Assembly (NCBI GenBank): GCA_016705005.1
Contig: JADIZB010000038.1
Span: forward strand, 124,001-188,000
Direction: 5' to 3'
Source of the DNA: Bacteroidales bacterium
GTDB taxonomy: Bacteria > Bacteroidota > Bacteroidia > Bacteroidales > Lentimicrobiaceae
DNA length: 64,000 nt
Shown piece after piece: positions 1 through 9,240 of this stretch. How positions within the stretch are numbered: position 1 is the stretch's first letter; the number at the start of each line of letters is the position of its first letter. The notes under the pieces were generated by a model that saw only the letters and a program-made list of their open reading frames with translations, was not told the origin of the DNA and searched no databases. The position numbers and the translations under genes were made by a program.

Positions 1-3000
1 TAGTGCCGCCAGTTGATAACGACGGTGTTGCGGCTCCTGTTGGAACCCCCGGAACCTTCATTGCTTTTAATGATGATGGTGTTGGTGGTGGTTCAGATCA
101 GTTGTGGCTGTACGAACTTGCTGTTAACTGGACAACACCTGCTTCTTCTACATTTAACAGGACTCAACAGATTAATGTTTCACCTTTCGATAGTGAGTTC
201 TCCAACGGATGGGACAACATTACACAACCAGGTACTACCATGAAGTTGTGTGCCATTTCTACTGTGATTATGAATGTGCCGCAATATCGTAATTTCGGCA
301 GTTATCAATCCATTGTTTGCTGCCATACGGTTGATGTTGGTACCGATCACGCCGGAGTCCGGTGGTATGAGCTGAGGAAAACCCCACCAGCAACAACATG
401 GACGCTTCGACAGCAGGGTACTTATGCCCCCGATTCGCACAGCCGTTGGATGGGCAGCATTGCCATGAACAGTTCCAACAAGATTGCCATTGGTTATTCG
501 CTTTCGAGCAGCACCGAATACCCGGGTATCCGCTATGCGGGCCAGTCTGCTGCCGGATACTCCAGTGCTTCAGGTGTATTGGATGTTCCGGAGGTTATCG
601 CCCATACCGGCACCAATTTTCAATATACTTATAACCGCTGGGGAGATTATTCAAGTATGTCGGTCGATCCCTCTGATGATCAGACCTTTTGGTTCACAAC
701 ACAATACATCGGAGCATCTGAAGCGAGAAGAACCAAAATCCTTTCATTCCAGATCGGAAGTAACCCGCTGGTAACAACGCTTGCAGCGACTTCAGTTACC
801 GGAACATCGGGCACGCTCAATGGCACTGTTAACCCAAACGGGCTGGCAACCACTTATCATTTTGAATATGGAACCAGTACCAGCTATGGCAGCAACACTT
901 CCACCATTTCAGCCGGATCGGGCACTTCAAATATTTCGGTAAATGCATCCATTTCCGGGCTCATCACAGGTACACCTTATCATTTCAGACTGGTTGCGGT
1001 AAACAGTGACGGCACAACCAATGGGAATGATATGATATTTATTCCCGGTGGTGCTATTTTAACCACAACGGCAGCTACAGCAATTACCCAGACCACTGCC
1101 ACTTCTGGTGGTAATATTACAATTGACGGAGGTTCTGCCGTTACAGCCCGTGGTGTATGCTGGGCTACCACAGCCAATCCTGTTGCTACCGGGTTCCATA
1201 CTACCAATGGCTCAGGAACAGGCAATTTTGTCAGTTCCATTACAGGCCTGCAATCGAGTACCCTCTATCATGTCAGAGCATATGCTACCAATGCCAATGG
1301 CACCTTTTACGGAGACGATCTGACCTTTACCACAAGTTGCGGTGATTTTACCCTGCCTTTTACCCAGAACTTTTCAGGCGGAGTTCTTCCATCCTGCTGG
1401 ACCATTGTTGACAATCAAAGCAATGGCCAGGTGTGGCAGTTTGGTTCCATTTCAGGGCCTACCCTAACCGCTCCCTATGCTTACCTTGACAGCGACGGAT
1501 ACGGTTCCGGCAATACCCAGAATGCTGATCTGTTAACCCCGACACTGAACCTTTCAGCTTATACCAACATTACCCTCCAGTTCAACCATTACTTCAGAAG
1601 CTATTCAGGATCCTCCGGAACGCTTTCATACAGCATCAACAATGGAAGCACCTGGACTGCCTTACAAACATATACTTCAACTACTGCCAATCCTGCGGCC
1701 TACAGTCAGGTGGTTGCAGCTGTTGCAGGACAATCCCAGGTTAAATTCAAATGGAACTATACCGGGACATGGGGATATTACTGGGCTATTGATGACATTT
1801 CCATAACAGGAACTTTGGTTTCACCGACCCTTTCGGTAACCCCTTCAAATCAGAATGTAACACCTCCTGCCGGTTCAACTGCATTTACTGTTACTTCCAA
1901 TTCAGCCTGGACAGCTGTCAGCAGCCAGACCTGGTGTACAGTCACCCCTTCGGGAACAGGCAATGGAACCATCACAGCAACATTTACCGAAAATAACACG
2001 ACTTCGCAGCGTGTGGCCAATGTTACCGTAACCGTTACCGGCCTGAGTCCTGTGGTTGTTACTGTAACCCAGGCGGCACCAACCCTCACTGTAGCCCCTT
2101 CCAATCAGAATGTAGCAGCTGCATATGGTACTACTCCATTTACTGTGACTTCAAATGCGAGCTGGACAGCTGCAAGTGATCAGGGATGGTGCACCGTGAC
2201 CCCATCAGGAACCGGAAACGGAACCCTCACCGCAACCTTCACTGAAAATACTTCGGTAGTCGCCCGCGTTGCATATGTTACTGTTACAGTAAACGGGCTT
2301 ACACCCATTGTAGTCTCTGTTTCGCAGGCAGGTGCCACCCCTGTGCTTTCTGTTTCACCTTCAACACAGAATGTAACAGCAACGGCAGGTAATACTGCTT
2401 TTACAGTAACTTCAAACACTGCCTGGACGGTCGTCAGCGACCAGACATGGTGTACCGTTACCCCATCGGGTTCAGGCAATGGTTCGATAACGGCCACCTT
2501 TACCCAAAACACCACCACTTCGCAAAGAACAGCCACTATAACAATTTCTGCATCAGGTGTTTCTCCCTCTGTGGTTACTGTTGTTCAGGCCGGTCTTCCT
2601 GAATCAGAATTCCTGCTGACCATTCAGAATGTGATCCAAACCGCACCAAACGTCTTTGAGTTTGACATTTATCTGCTCGACGTTGATGCCTCGGTTCCTT
2701 TTCAGCTGGCAACCATACAGGAAGGGATCAACTTTAATACTTCCATCCTGAATGGCGCGGTTCAAACCACCGGCATGACTACTGTAATAGCCGGTTCGTC
2801 GCAATTACCTTCAAATATGGAGCCCATCAGTGTGAACACAGCCACAGCCGGACTCATCAGAATTGCCGGACGTGCAGCGCCGGGAGCCGGAAATGGTTAT
2901 ATTGTTTCAACAGTGGCGCCGGGTACACGGATAGCACGGCTGAGGATGACCAACACTGTTGCTTTTGCGTCAGGAACAACGCCCAATATGGTATTTACCC

Positions 3001-3965
3001 CAAGCACAGCCATAACTCCTTCGTACGCAACCAGGGTTGCAAAATACGAAGGAACCGTAAATACCCAGTTGCCTGTAGTGCCCGGTAACAATGCCAATGT
3101 ACTTGAAAACCCGGTACTGAATGGCCCGCCTGTGCTGAATGTAACACCTTCAAGCCAAACGGTGGCTACTACAGCCGGTTCAGTCGGATATTCCATCAGC
3201 TCAAATGCAACCTGGACCGCTGTTAGTAATCAGCCATGGTGTACCCTTTTACCCGCTTCAGGTTTTGGCAGCAGCACCCTAACCGCCAGCTATACACTCA
3301 ACACAGGAGCACCCCGTTCAGCAAATATTACCGTTTCTGTATCCGGGCTTTCCGACGTTGTGGTTGTGCTGAACCAGGATGGCATCACCACAAAAACCCT
3401 GAATCTTTATGCCCTGCTTGAAGGCCTGTATAATGGCAGCGGCACCATGCGCCAGGCCAGCGATGAAAACGGGGCTCATTTCGGTGCCGGTATTTCTGAC
3501 CTGATTGATGTTGAACTTCATAACAGTGCTGATTACAGCATTGTTGAACACAATGCACCAAACACAGAATTGAGCACAGCCGGCAATGCATCCATTACGA
3601 TTCCTCCGTCGCTGGGCAACAACTACTATATAACTGTTAAACACCGCAACTCCATCGAAACTACATCGGCCAACCCCGTTTCGTTTGCCGGCCCTGTTAT
3701 CAGCTATGCCTTTGATCTTCCGGCGAAAGCTTTCGGGGGCAATCTGCTTCAGATGATTGATGGTTACTATACCATCTATGGAGGTGATGTTAATCAGGAT
3801 GGAACCATTGATACCGGCGACGGCACCCCGATTGATAATGACCAGTTCTACTTCGTATCGGGATATGTGGTTACGGATATAAATGGTGACGGTACTGTTG
3901 ATACAGGCGATGGAACCATTGTTGACAATAACCAGTTCTTCTTTGTCGGAACAGTTCTTCCTTAA
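1..3965 (+). CDS. Giant modular secreted protein, 5' end outside window (propeller, Fn3, BACON, cohesin-like, dockerin-like tail)
   Basis: About 1320 C-terminal residues are visible. By-eye alignment with the next gene (VPPVDNDGVAAP here, VPPLDNDGVAAP from residue 280 there) shows that about 280 N-terminal residues and the signal peptide lie left of the window. The GTG at position 3 is therefore an internal valine. Order seen, in visible residues: end of a beta-propeller-like domain (1-255); two fibronectin III-like repeats (256-447); a cleaved-adhesin/MAM-like jelly roll (447-604, with paired Cys and a final AIDDISITG); three BACON repeats (609-862, motif WCTVTPSG); a cohesin-like module (866-1042); a fourth BACON (1043-1128); and the terminal module (1131-1320) with calcium loops DVNQDGTIDTGD and DINGDGTVDTGD. 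No T9SS C-terminal domain is present. BACON domains are known as carbohydrate- or mucin-binding modules of Bacteroidota. A role as a surface adhesin or glycan binder is inferred. It shares most of its architecture with the next gene, suggesting tandem duplication. Confidence 0.85.
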   Translation, partial: VPPVDNDGVAAPVGTPGTFIAFNDDGVGGGSDQLWLYELAVNWTTPASSTFNRTQQINVSPFDSEFSNGWDNITQPGTTMKLCAISTVIMNVPQYRNFGSYQSIVCCHTVDVGTDHAGVRWYELRKTPPATTWTLRQQGTYAPDSHSRWMGSIAMNSSNKIAIGYSLSSSTEYPGIRYAGQSAAGYSSASGVLDVPEVIAHTGTNFQYTYNRWGDYSSMSVDPSDDQTFWFTTQYIGASEARRTKILSFQIGSNPLVTTLAATSVTGTSGTLNGTVNPNGLATTYHFEYGTSTSYGSNTSTISAGSGTSNISVNASISGLITGTPYHFRLVAVNSDGTTNGNDMIFIPGGAILTTTAATAITQTTATSGGNITIDGGSAVTARGVCWATTANPVATGFHTTNGSGTGNFVSSITGLQSSTLYHVRAYATNANGTFYGDDLTFTTSCGDFTLPFTQNFSGGVLPSCWTIVDNQSNGQVWQFGSISGPTLTAPYAYLDSDGYGSGNTQNADLLTPTLNLSAYTNITLQFNHYFRSYSGSSGTLSYSINNGSTWTALQTYTSTTANPAAYSQVVAAVAGQSQVKFKWNYTGTWGYYWAIDDISITGTLVSPTLSVTPSNQNVTPPAGSTAFTVTSNSAWTAVSSQTWCTVTPSGTGNGTITATFTENNTTSQRVANVTVTVTGLSPVVVTVTQAAPTLTVAPSNQNVAAAYGTTPFTVTSNASWTAASDQGWCTVTPSGTGNGTLTATFTENTSVVARVAYVTVTVNGLTPIVVSVSQAGATPVLSVSPSTQNVTATAGNTAFTVTSNTAWTVVSDQTWCTVTPSGSGNGSITATFTQNTTTSQRTATITISASGVSPSVVTVVQAGLPESEFLLTIQNVIQTAPNVFEFDIYLLDVDASVPFQLATIQEGINFNTSILNGAVQTTGMTTVIAGSSQLPSNMEPISVNTATAGLIRIAGRAAPGAGNGYIVSTVAPGTRIARLRMTNTVAFASGTTPNMVFTPSTAITPSYATRVAKYEGTVNTQLPVVPGNNANVLENPVLNGPPVLNVTPSSQTVATTAGSVGYSISSNATWTAVSNQPWCTLLPASGFGSSTLTASYTLNTGAPRSANITVSVSGLSDVVVVLNQDGITTKTLNLYALLEGLYNGSGTMRQASDENGAHFGAGISDLIDVELHNSADYSIVEHNAPNTELSTAGNASITIPPSLGNNYYITVKHRNSIETTSANPVSFAGPVISYAFDLPAKAFGGNLLQMIDGYYTIYGGDVNQDGTIDTGDGTPIDNDQFYFVSGYVVTDINGDGTVDTGDGTIVDNNQFFFVGTVLP

Positions 3966-4006
3966 TTCTTAAATCATCTTTCATTTTAAAAATCAAATCC
4001 TCTATA

Positions 4007-4051
4007 TGACAATTCCTTCTGAAATGATTCATTTTTCAATCTGAATTGTCA
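4007..4051 (+). other. Weak 9-bp inverted repeat between the two propeller/BACON genes
   Basis: TGACAATTC (4007-4015) and GAATTGTCA (4043-4051) are exact inverted complements separated by 27 nt. The loop is long and no T-run follows, so this is at best a weak RNA hairpin or a protein-binding site. The rest of the 3966-4087 gap shows no TAnnTTTG promoter. Confidence 0.25.
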
Positions 4052-4087
4052 CTCCGGTCTTTTACTCAGAAATAACTTAATGAATTC

Positions 4088-7000
4088 ATGAAAAACTATT
4101 ACAAAACACTAATCTTACTTGTAATTCTGACAGGTTACAATTTCAATTCCGCATTTTCACAGGTTGAAGCGGTCGCACCTAAAACAATCTCATATGGAAC
4201 TTTTATCGGTGAATCACAACCGTTGCGTGATCTTCCTGTGGTTTCGGCACAAGAGATTGAGTTTATGAAACAAAAGGCCTTACTGAAAGCCGCCAACAAG
4301 AAAATCAAACCACGCGAGTACCCTTTTTCTGAAACAGCTCTGCCCAAAGGACCGGATGAAGCCTGGCAAAAGTCAATGGGCAAATCATCTGAAGGGAAAG
4401 CACCAATAGTTAATTTTGAAGGGCAGTCCACTTCGTCCTACCCCCCTGACTGTAATGGCACCATTGGTCCCAGTCATTATATGCAAACTGTAAATACCAC
4501 TTATGCTATTTACAGCAGAACCGGAACCTTGCTGGCGGGTCCCACCAATATGAATCTTTTATTTGGTTCTGTGAGTGGTGCGACCTGTAACGATGGTGAC
4601 CCCCTGATTCAATATGATGAAATGGCCGGACGATGGGTTGCTGTTGAATTTTCGCTCTGCGGATCGAACGACCTCATGCTGATGGCAGTATCCTCGACCA
4701 ACGACCCTACAGGCACATGGTATCAATACTCATTTGATGTGACCGACACTCCTGATTATGAGAAACTGGGAATTTGGCAGGATGGTTATTATATGGGAAC
4801 AAATACAAATTCGGGAAATGATATCTATGTTTTCGAAAGGTCAAAAATGCTGTTGGGCCAGCCTGCCCAGATGATCGCATTTGACAATCCAAACAGACCC
4901 GGACCCTCATCAGGATTTCTCTGTGTTCCGCCGTTGGATAATGATGGCGTCGCTGCTCCTGCAGGTACACCGGGAATGTTCATTGCTTTTAACGATGATG
5001 CTGTCGGAGGAGGTTCAGACCAGTTATGGCTGTATGAACTTGCAGCAAACTGGACTACCCCTTCATCTTCAACCTTTACCCGTGTTCAGCAGATTGGTGT
5101 AACTGCTTTTGACAGTCAGTTTACATCATCGTGGGATGATATTACCCAGCCTAATTCGCAGAAACTTGATGCCGTTCCTCAGGTTATCATGAATGCCCCG
5201 CAATACCGGAATTTCGGCACCTATCAGACCATTGTCTGTTGCCATTCGGTGGATGTGGATGCCACAAACCATGCAGGTATACGCTGGTATGAACTGAGAA
5301 AAACATCACCCGCCACCACGTGGGCCATCCGGCAGCAGGGAACCTTCGCTCCTGACGGAAATTCGCGCTGGATGGGCAGTGTGATGCTGAATGGCAGCGG
5401 CAAGATCGGGATGGCTTATTCAATTTCCAGTTCAACGGTGTATCCGGGTATCCGCTACTGCGGACAATCGGCCAGTGCCTATGCCAGTGCTACCGGGGTA
5501 ATGGACATTGCAGAAACCGTTATTCATACAGGTACTGTTGCACAGATCTCTTACAATCGGTGGGGCGATTACGCTTTGTTATCAGTAGATCCCAATGATG
5601 ATCAGACATTCTGGTTCTCAAGTGAATATGTCAAAACAGGAGGAAGTTCCAAAGGAACGAAAATTGCTTCCTTTAAATTCGGAAATGATCCTACAGTAAC
5701 TACCCTGGCAGCAACTGCGGTTGCTGCACCCAATGCTACCCTTAATGGTACAGTGAATCCTAACGGGCTTGCAACAACCTATTATTTTCAGTGGGGAACG
5801 TCAACTTCATATACCAATACCACCACCACTACTTCTGCAGGTTCAGGGACTTCGGCAGTTGCCGTATCGGCGAATATAACCGGGCTGGTTGCAGGCACTA
5901 CCTATTATTTCAGGCTTGTTGCCACAAACAGTGATGGTACCGCCTATGGTACTGATCTGTCATTTACACCGGGTGCAGCTGTTCTGACAACCACTGCAGC
6001 AACCTCTGTCACCATGAATTCAGCGGTTTCAGGAGGGAATATTTCATCTGATGGCGGATCAGCCATCACGGCCAGAGGCGTATGCTGGGCCACAACTGCC
6101 AACCCCGTTGCCACAGGCCTCCATACTACCGACGGGTCCGGGACAGGTTCATTTACCAGTACCATTACCGGCTTGTTATCGAACACCGTTTACCATGTCA
6201 GGGCTTATGCCACCAATGCCAGTGGTACCTATTACGGCGCTGATCTGACGTTTACCACGCTTTGCGGCACCATCAGCAGCTTTCCATGGAATGAAGGCTT
6301 TGAGAATGCCGGTGTAATTCCGAATTGCTGGTCACAGGAACAAGTTGCAAGCTCCGGAATCAACTGGACATTTATCACCGGAAGTGGCAACAGTCACCCG
6401 GCAGCAGCACACGGCGGAACCTACAATGCCTGTCTGAAAGATCTTTCATCCGGGGACAATAAAACCAGGCTGATCACCCCAACCATCAACCTATCTACCA
6501 TCTCCAGCCCGGTGCTCACTTTCTGGCATACACAGGCGGTGTGGAGCGGTGATCAGGATCAGCTGGTTGTTTATTACAAGAATTCTGCAGGCGGAACCTG
6601 GACTGCTATAGGCACCTATACCGCCAGTATTACTGCCTGGACTATGGAAACAATCAATCTTCCCGCCAGTTCAAGCGATTATTATATCGCCTTCGAAGGA
6701 AATGCGAAATATGGATACGGGGTTTGCGTTGATGATGTTTCAATTACCGGAACAACAACTTCACCTACCCTGGCCGTAGCACCTGCCAGCCAGAATGTTA
6801 CACCTACGGCCGGATCGACGGCTTTCACCGTTACTTCAAATTCGGCATGGACAGCGGTCAGTAACCAAACATGGTGCACAGTTACCCCGTCAGGAACAGG
6901 GAACGGCACAATCACTGCCACCTATACCCAGAACAACACGGCTGCATCACGTACTGCCAACGTTACAGTTACCGTTACCGGACTTAGTCCTGTTGTGGTT

Positions 7001-9160
7001 ACAGTTGTGCAGGCTGCACCAACCCTTGCAGTAACTCCGTCGAACCAGGCTGTAAGTCCGGCATCCGGCTCAACCACTTTTGCAGTGACTACAAATTCCG
7101 CCTGGACAGCTGCCAGCAACCAGACCTGGTGCACGGTGACTGCTTCAGGTACAGGCAACGGAACCATTACAGCCACTTTTGCCGAAAATAATACTGCTTC
7201 ACAACGTATTGCCGATGTTACAGTAACTACTCCTGGATTAACTCCTATCGTTGTCACTGTTACCCAGGCTGCTCCGACTCTTGCCGTTGCACCTGCCAAT
7301 CAGAATGTCGCAGCAGCTGCCGGTTCAACCCAATTCAGTCTGACTTCAAATACAAGCTGGGCAGCGACAAGTGACCAGGGATGGTGCGCCGTTACTCCTT
7401 CGGGAACCGGAAACGGTACCATTTCAGCGACCTTCACTGAAAACACTTCAGTGAACGCGCGTGTTGCCAGCGTTACTGTAACAGTAAACGGACTCACTTC
7501 AATCGTTGTTACTGTTACTCAGGCTGGTGCCACCCCTGCCCTTGCCGTTACTCCTTCAACACAGAGTGTAACCACTGCTGCAGGCAATACTTCCTTCAAT
7601 GTAACTTCAAACACTGCCTGGACGGTCGTCAGTGATCAGTCATGGTGTACCGTAACTCCTTCTGGATCTGGCAATGGTACAATTACTGCAACTTATACCC
7701 AGAACACATCCTCTTCTGCAAGGACTGCCAGCATTACAGTTTCGGCTTCGGGTGTTTCACCTGTAACCGTTACTGTCGTTCAGGCCGGACTTCCTGCTTC
7801 GGAATTCCTTCTGACTATACAGAATATGTGGCAAACCGCTCCGAATGTTTACGAATTTGATATATACCTGCAGGATGTTGATGCTTCAGTTCCTTTCCAG
7901 CTGGCTACAATACAGGCAGGAATTAACTTCAATACCGCCATTCTTAACGGAGCCGCGATCACGACAGGCATGACCACCATTGTGCCCGGTTCTTCCGATT
8001 TGCCTTCGAATATGGCGCCCATCAGTGTAAGCACAACCTCTGCCGGTCTGATCAGAATGGCCGGTCGTGCAGCACCCGGTGCAGGCAACGGGTATATTGT
8101 TTCAACCTCAGAACCCGGAACCCGGATCGCCAGACTTCGTGTGACAAATTCCATAGCTTTTGCCTATAATTCAGCTCCGGATATGTCGTTCACATCCAGT
8201 GCGGCCATCACCCCTTCCTATGCTACGAGGGTTGCCAAATACGAAGGTACAGTCAATACCCAGCTTACAGTTACTCCGGGTGTTAATGCCATCGTTTATT
8301 TCTGCCCGCTGCTCAACGGACCTCCAGCACTCAGTGTTTCACCAATGAGCCAGTCGGTCGCAGCTGATGCCGGATCGTTTGGTTATACCGTTACCTCCAA
8401 TGCCTCATGGACGGCCGTAAGTGATCAGACATGGTGTACCCTTGCACCCGCTTCAGGGTTCGGAAATGGAACCATCACTGCAAACTTTACCCAGAACACC
8501 GGGGCACCGCGATCGGCCAACATTACCGTTTCCGTGTCCGGACTTTCAGATGTAATTGTAGTATTAAATCAGGACGGAACTACCACAAAAACGCTGAACC
8601 TTTTCGCACTGCTTGAAGGACTTTATGATGGCAACGGAACCATGCGTCAGGCCAGCGATGAAAACGGTGCGCATTTTGGTGCCGGTGTTGCAGATGTGAT
8701 CGACATTGAACTTCATAATACTGCTGACTACAGCATCATTGAGCACAATGCTGCAAATACCGAATTGAGTACATCTGGTAATGCAACAATCAGTATTCCT
8801 CCTTCATTTGGGAGCAACTACTACATTACAGTAAAACACCGTAATTCAATCGAAACCACTTCGGCCAACCCCGTATCGTTTGCCGGCCCTGTTATCAGCT
8901 ATGCCTTTGATCTTCCGGCGAAAGCATTCGGAGGCAACCTGCTTCAGATGATTGATGGTTATTATACCATTTACGGTGGTGATGTTAATCAGGATGGCAC
9001 CATTGATACAGGTGACGGAACCCCGATCGACAACGACCAGTTTTACTTTGTATCCGGATATGTTGTTACGGATATTAATGGTGATGGAACGGTTGATACC
9101 GGTGACGGAACCATTGTCGATAATAATCAGTTCTTCTTTGTGGGAACTGTGTTACCATAA
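4088..9160 (+). CDS. Giant modular secreted protein (propeller, Fn3, MAM-like, five BACON, cohesin-like, dockerin-like tail)
   Basis: 1690 residues. The signal peptide is about residues 1-25 (hydrophobic core LILLVILTGY, cleavage near AFSQ). Residues 105-535 form a beta-propeller-like domain beginning with a GTIGPSHYMQTVN motif and GDPLIQYDEMAGRWV, a pattern also present in the gene at 14467. Then follow two fibronectin III-like repeats (535-725), a cleaved-adhesin/MAM-like domain (727-890), four BACON repeats (892-1232), a cohesin-like module (1236-1412), a fifth BACON (1413-1497) and the terminal module (1501-1690; loops DVNQDGTIDTGD and DINGDGTVDTGD). It has no catalytic signature and no T9SS sorting domain. 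Compared with the upstream gene it has one extra BACON repeat. Binding of glycans or host/particle surfaces is inferred from BACON and Fn3 content. The start is the only Met that precedes the signal peptide. Confidence 0.88.
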   Translation: MKNYYKTLILLVILTGYNFNSAFSQVEAVAPKTISYGTFIGESQPLRDLPVVSAQEIEFMKQKALLKAANKKIKPREYPFSETALPKGPDEAWQKSMGKSSEGKAPIVNFEGQSTSSYPPDCNGTIGPSHYMQTVNTTYAIYSRTGTLLAGPTNMNLLFGSVSGATCNDGDPLIQYDEMAGRWVAVEFSLCGSNDLMLMAVSSTNDPTGTWYQYSFDVTDTPDYEKLGIWQDGYYMGTNTNSGNDIYVFERSKMLLGQPAQMIAFDNPNRPGPSSGFLCVPPLDNDGVAAPAGTPGMFIAFNDDAVGGGSDQLWLYELAANWTTPSSSTFTRVQQIGVTAFDSQFTSSWDDITQPNSQKLDAVPQVIMNAPQYRNFGTYQTIVCCHSVDVDATNHAGIRWYELRKTSPATTWAIRQQGTFAPDGNSRWMGSVMLNGSGKIGMAYSISSSTVYPGIRYCGQSASAYASATGVMDIAETVIHTGTVAQISYNRWGDYALLSVDPNDDQTFWFSSEYVKTGGSSKGTKIASFKFGNDPTVTTLAATAVAAPNATLNGTVNPNGLATTYYFQWGTSTSYTNTTTTTSAGSGTSAVAVSANITGLVAGTTYYFRLVATNSDGTAYGTDLSFTPGAAVLTTTAATSVTMNSAVSGGNISSDGGSAITARGVCWATTANPVATGLHTTDGSGTGSFTSTITGLLSNTVYHVRAYATNASGTYYGADLTFTTLCGTISSFPWNEGFENAGVIPNCWSQEQVASSGINWTFITGSGNSHPAAAHGGTYNACLKDLSSGDNKTRLITPTINLSTISSPVLTFWHTQAVWSGDQDQLVVYYKNSAGGTWTAIGTYTASITAWTMETINLPASSSDYYIAFEGNAKYGYGVCVDDVSITGTTTSPTLAVAPASQNVTPTAGSTAFTVTSNSAWTAVSNQTWCTVTPSGTGNGTITATYTQNNTAASRTANVTVTVTGLSPVVVTVVQAAPTLAVTPSNQAVSPASGSTTFAVTTNSAWTAASNQTWCTVTASGTGNGTITATFAENNTASQRIADVTVTTPGLTPIVVTVTQAAPTLAVAPANQNVAAAAGSTQFSLTSNTSWAATSDQGWCAVTPSGTGNGTISATFTENTSVNARVASVTVTVNGLTSIVVTVTQAGATPALAVTPSTQSVTTAAGNTSFNVTSNTAWTVVSDQSWCTVTPSGSGNGTITATYTQNTSSSARTASITVSASGVSPVTVTVVQAGLPASEFLLTIQNMWQTAPNVYEFDIYLQDVDASVPFQLATIQAGINFNTAILNGAAITTGMTTIVPGSSDLPSNMAPISVSTTSAGLIRMAGRAAPGAGNGYIVSTSEPGTRIARLRVTNSIAFAYNSAPDMSFTSSAAITPSYATRVAKYEGTVNTQLTVTPGVNAIVYFCPLLNGPPALSVSPMSQSVAADAGSFGYTVTSNASWTAVSDQTWCTLAPASGFGNGTITANFTQNTGAPRSANITVSVSGLSDVIVVLNQDGTTTKTLNLFALLEGLYDGNGTMRQASDENGAHFGAGVADVIDIELHNTADYSIIEHNAANTELSTSGNATISIPPSFGSNYYITVKHRNSIETTSANPVSFAGPVISYAFDLPAKAFGGNLLQMIDGYYTIYGGDVNQDGTIDTGDGTPIDNDQFYFVSGYVVTDINGDGTVDTGDGTIVDNNQFFFVGTVLP

Positions 9161-9165
9161 ATTAG

Positions 9166-9204
9166 CATGACCAAAGCCGGCTTTTCGACCCGGCTTTGGT
9201 CATG
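9166..9204 (+). terminator. Perfect 15-bp hairpin, probable terminator
   Basis: CATGACCAAAGCCGG (9166-9180) is repeated as an exact inverted complement at 9190-9204 around a 9-nt loop. It lies 5 nt after the stop codon of the preceding gene. The following ATTATATT is only weakly T-rich, so termination efficiency is uncertain. The hairpin also overlaps a possible TTG start of the next gene, which argues against that start. Confidence 0.7.
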
Positions 9205-9240
9205 ATTATATTAAAACAGGATGGCTTTCTCATTTTACAA

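Noticed and set aside
9196..9240. TTG start that would extend the gingipain by 15 codons
   Set aside because: It lies inside a perfect 15-bp hairpin that terminates the previous gene, and the extension would precede the signal peptide with polar residues.
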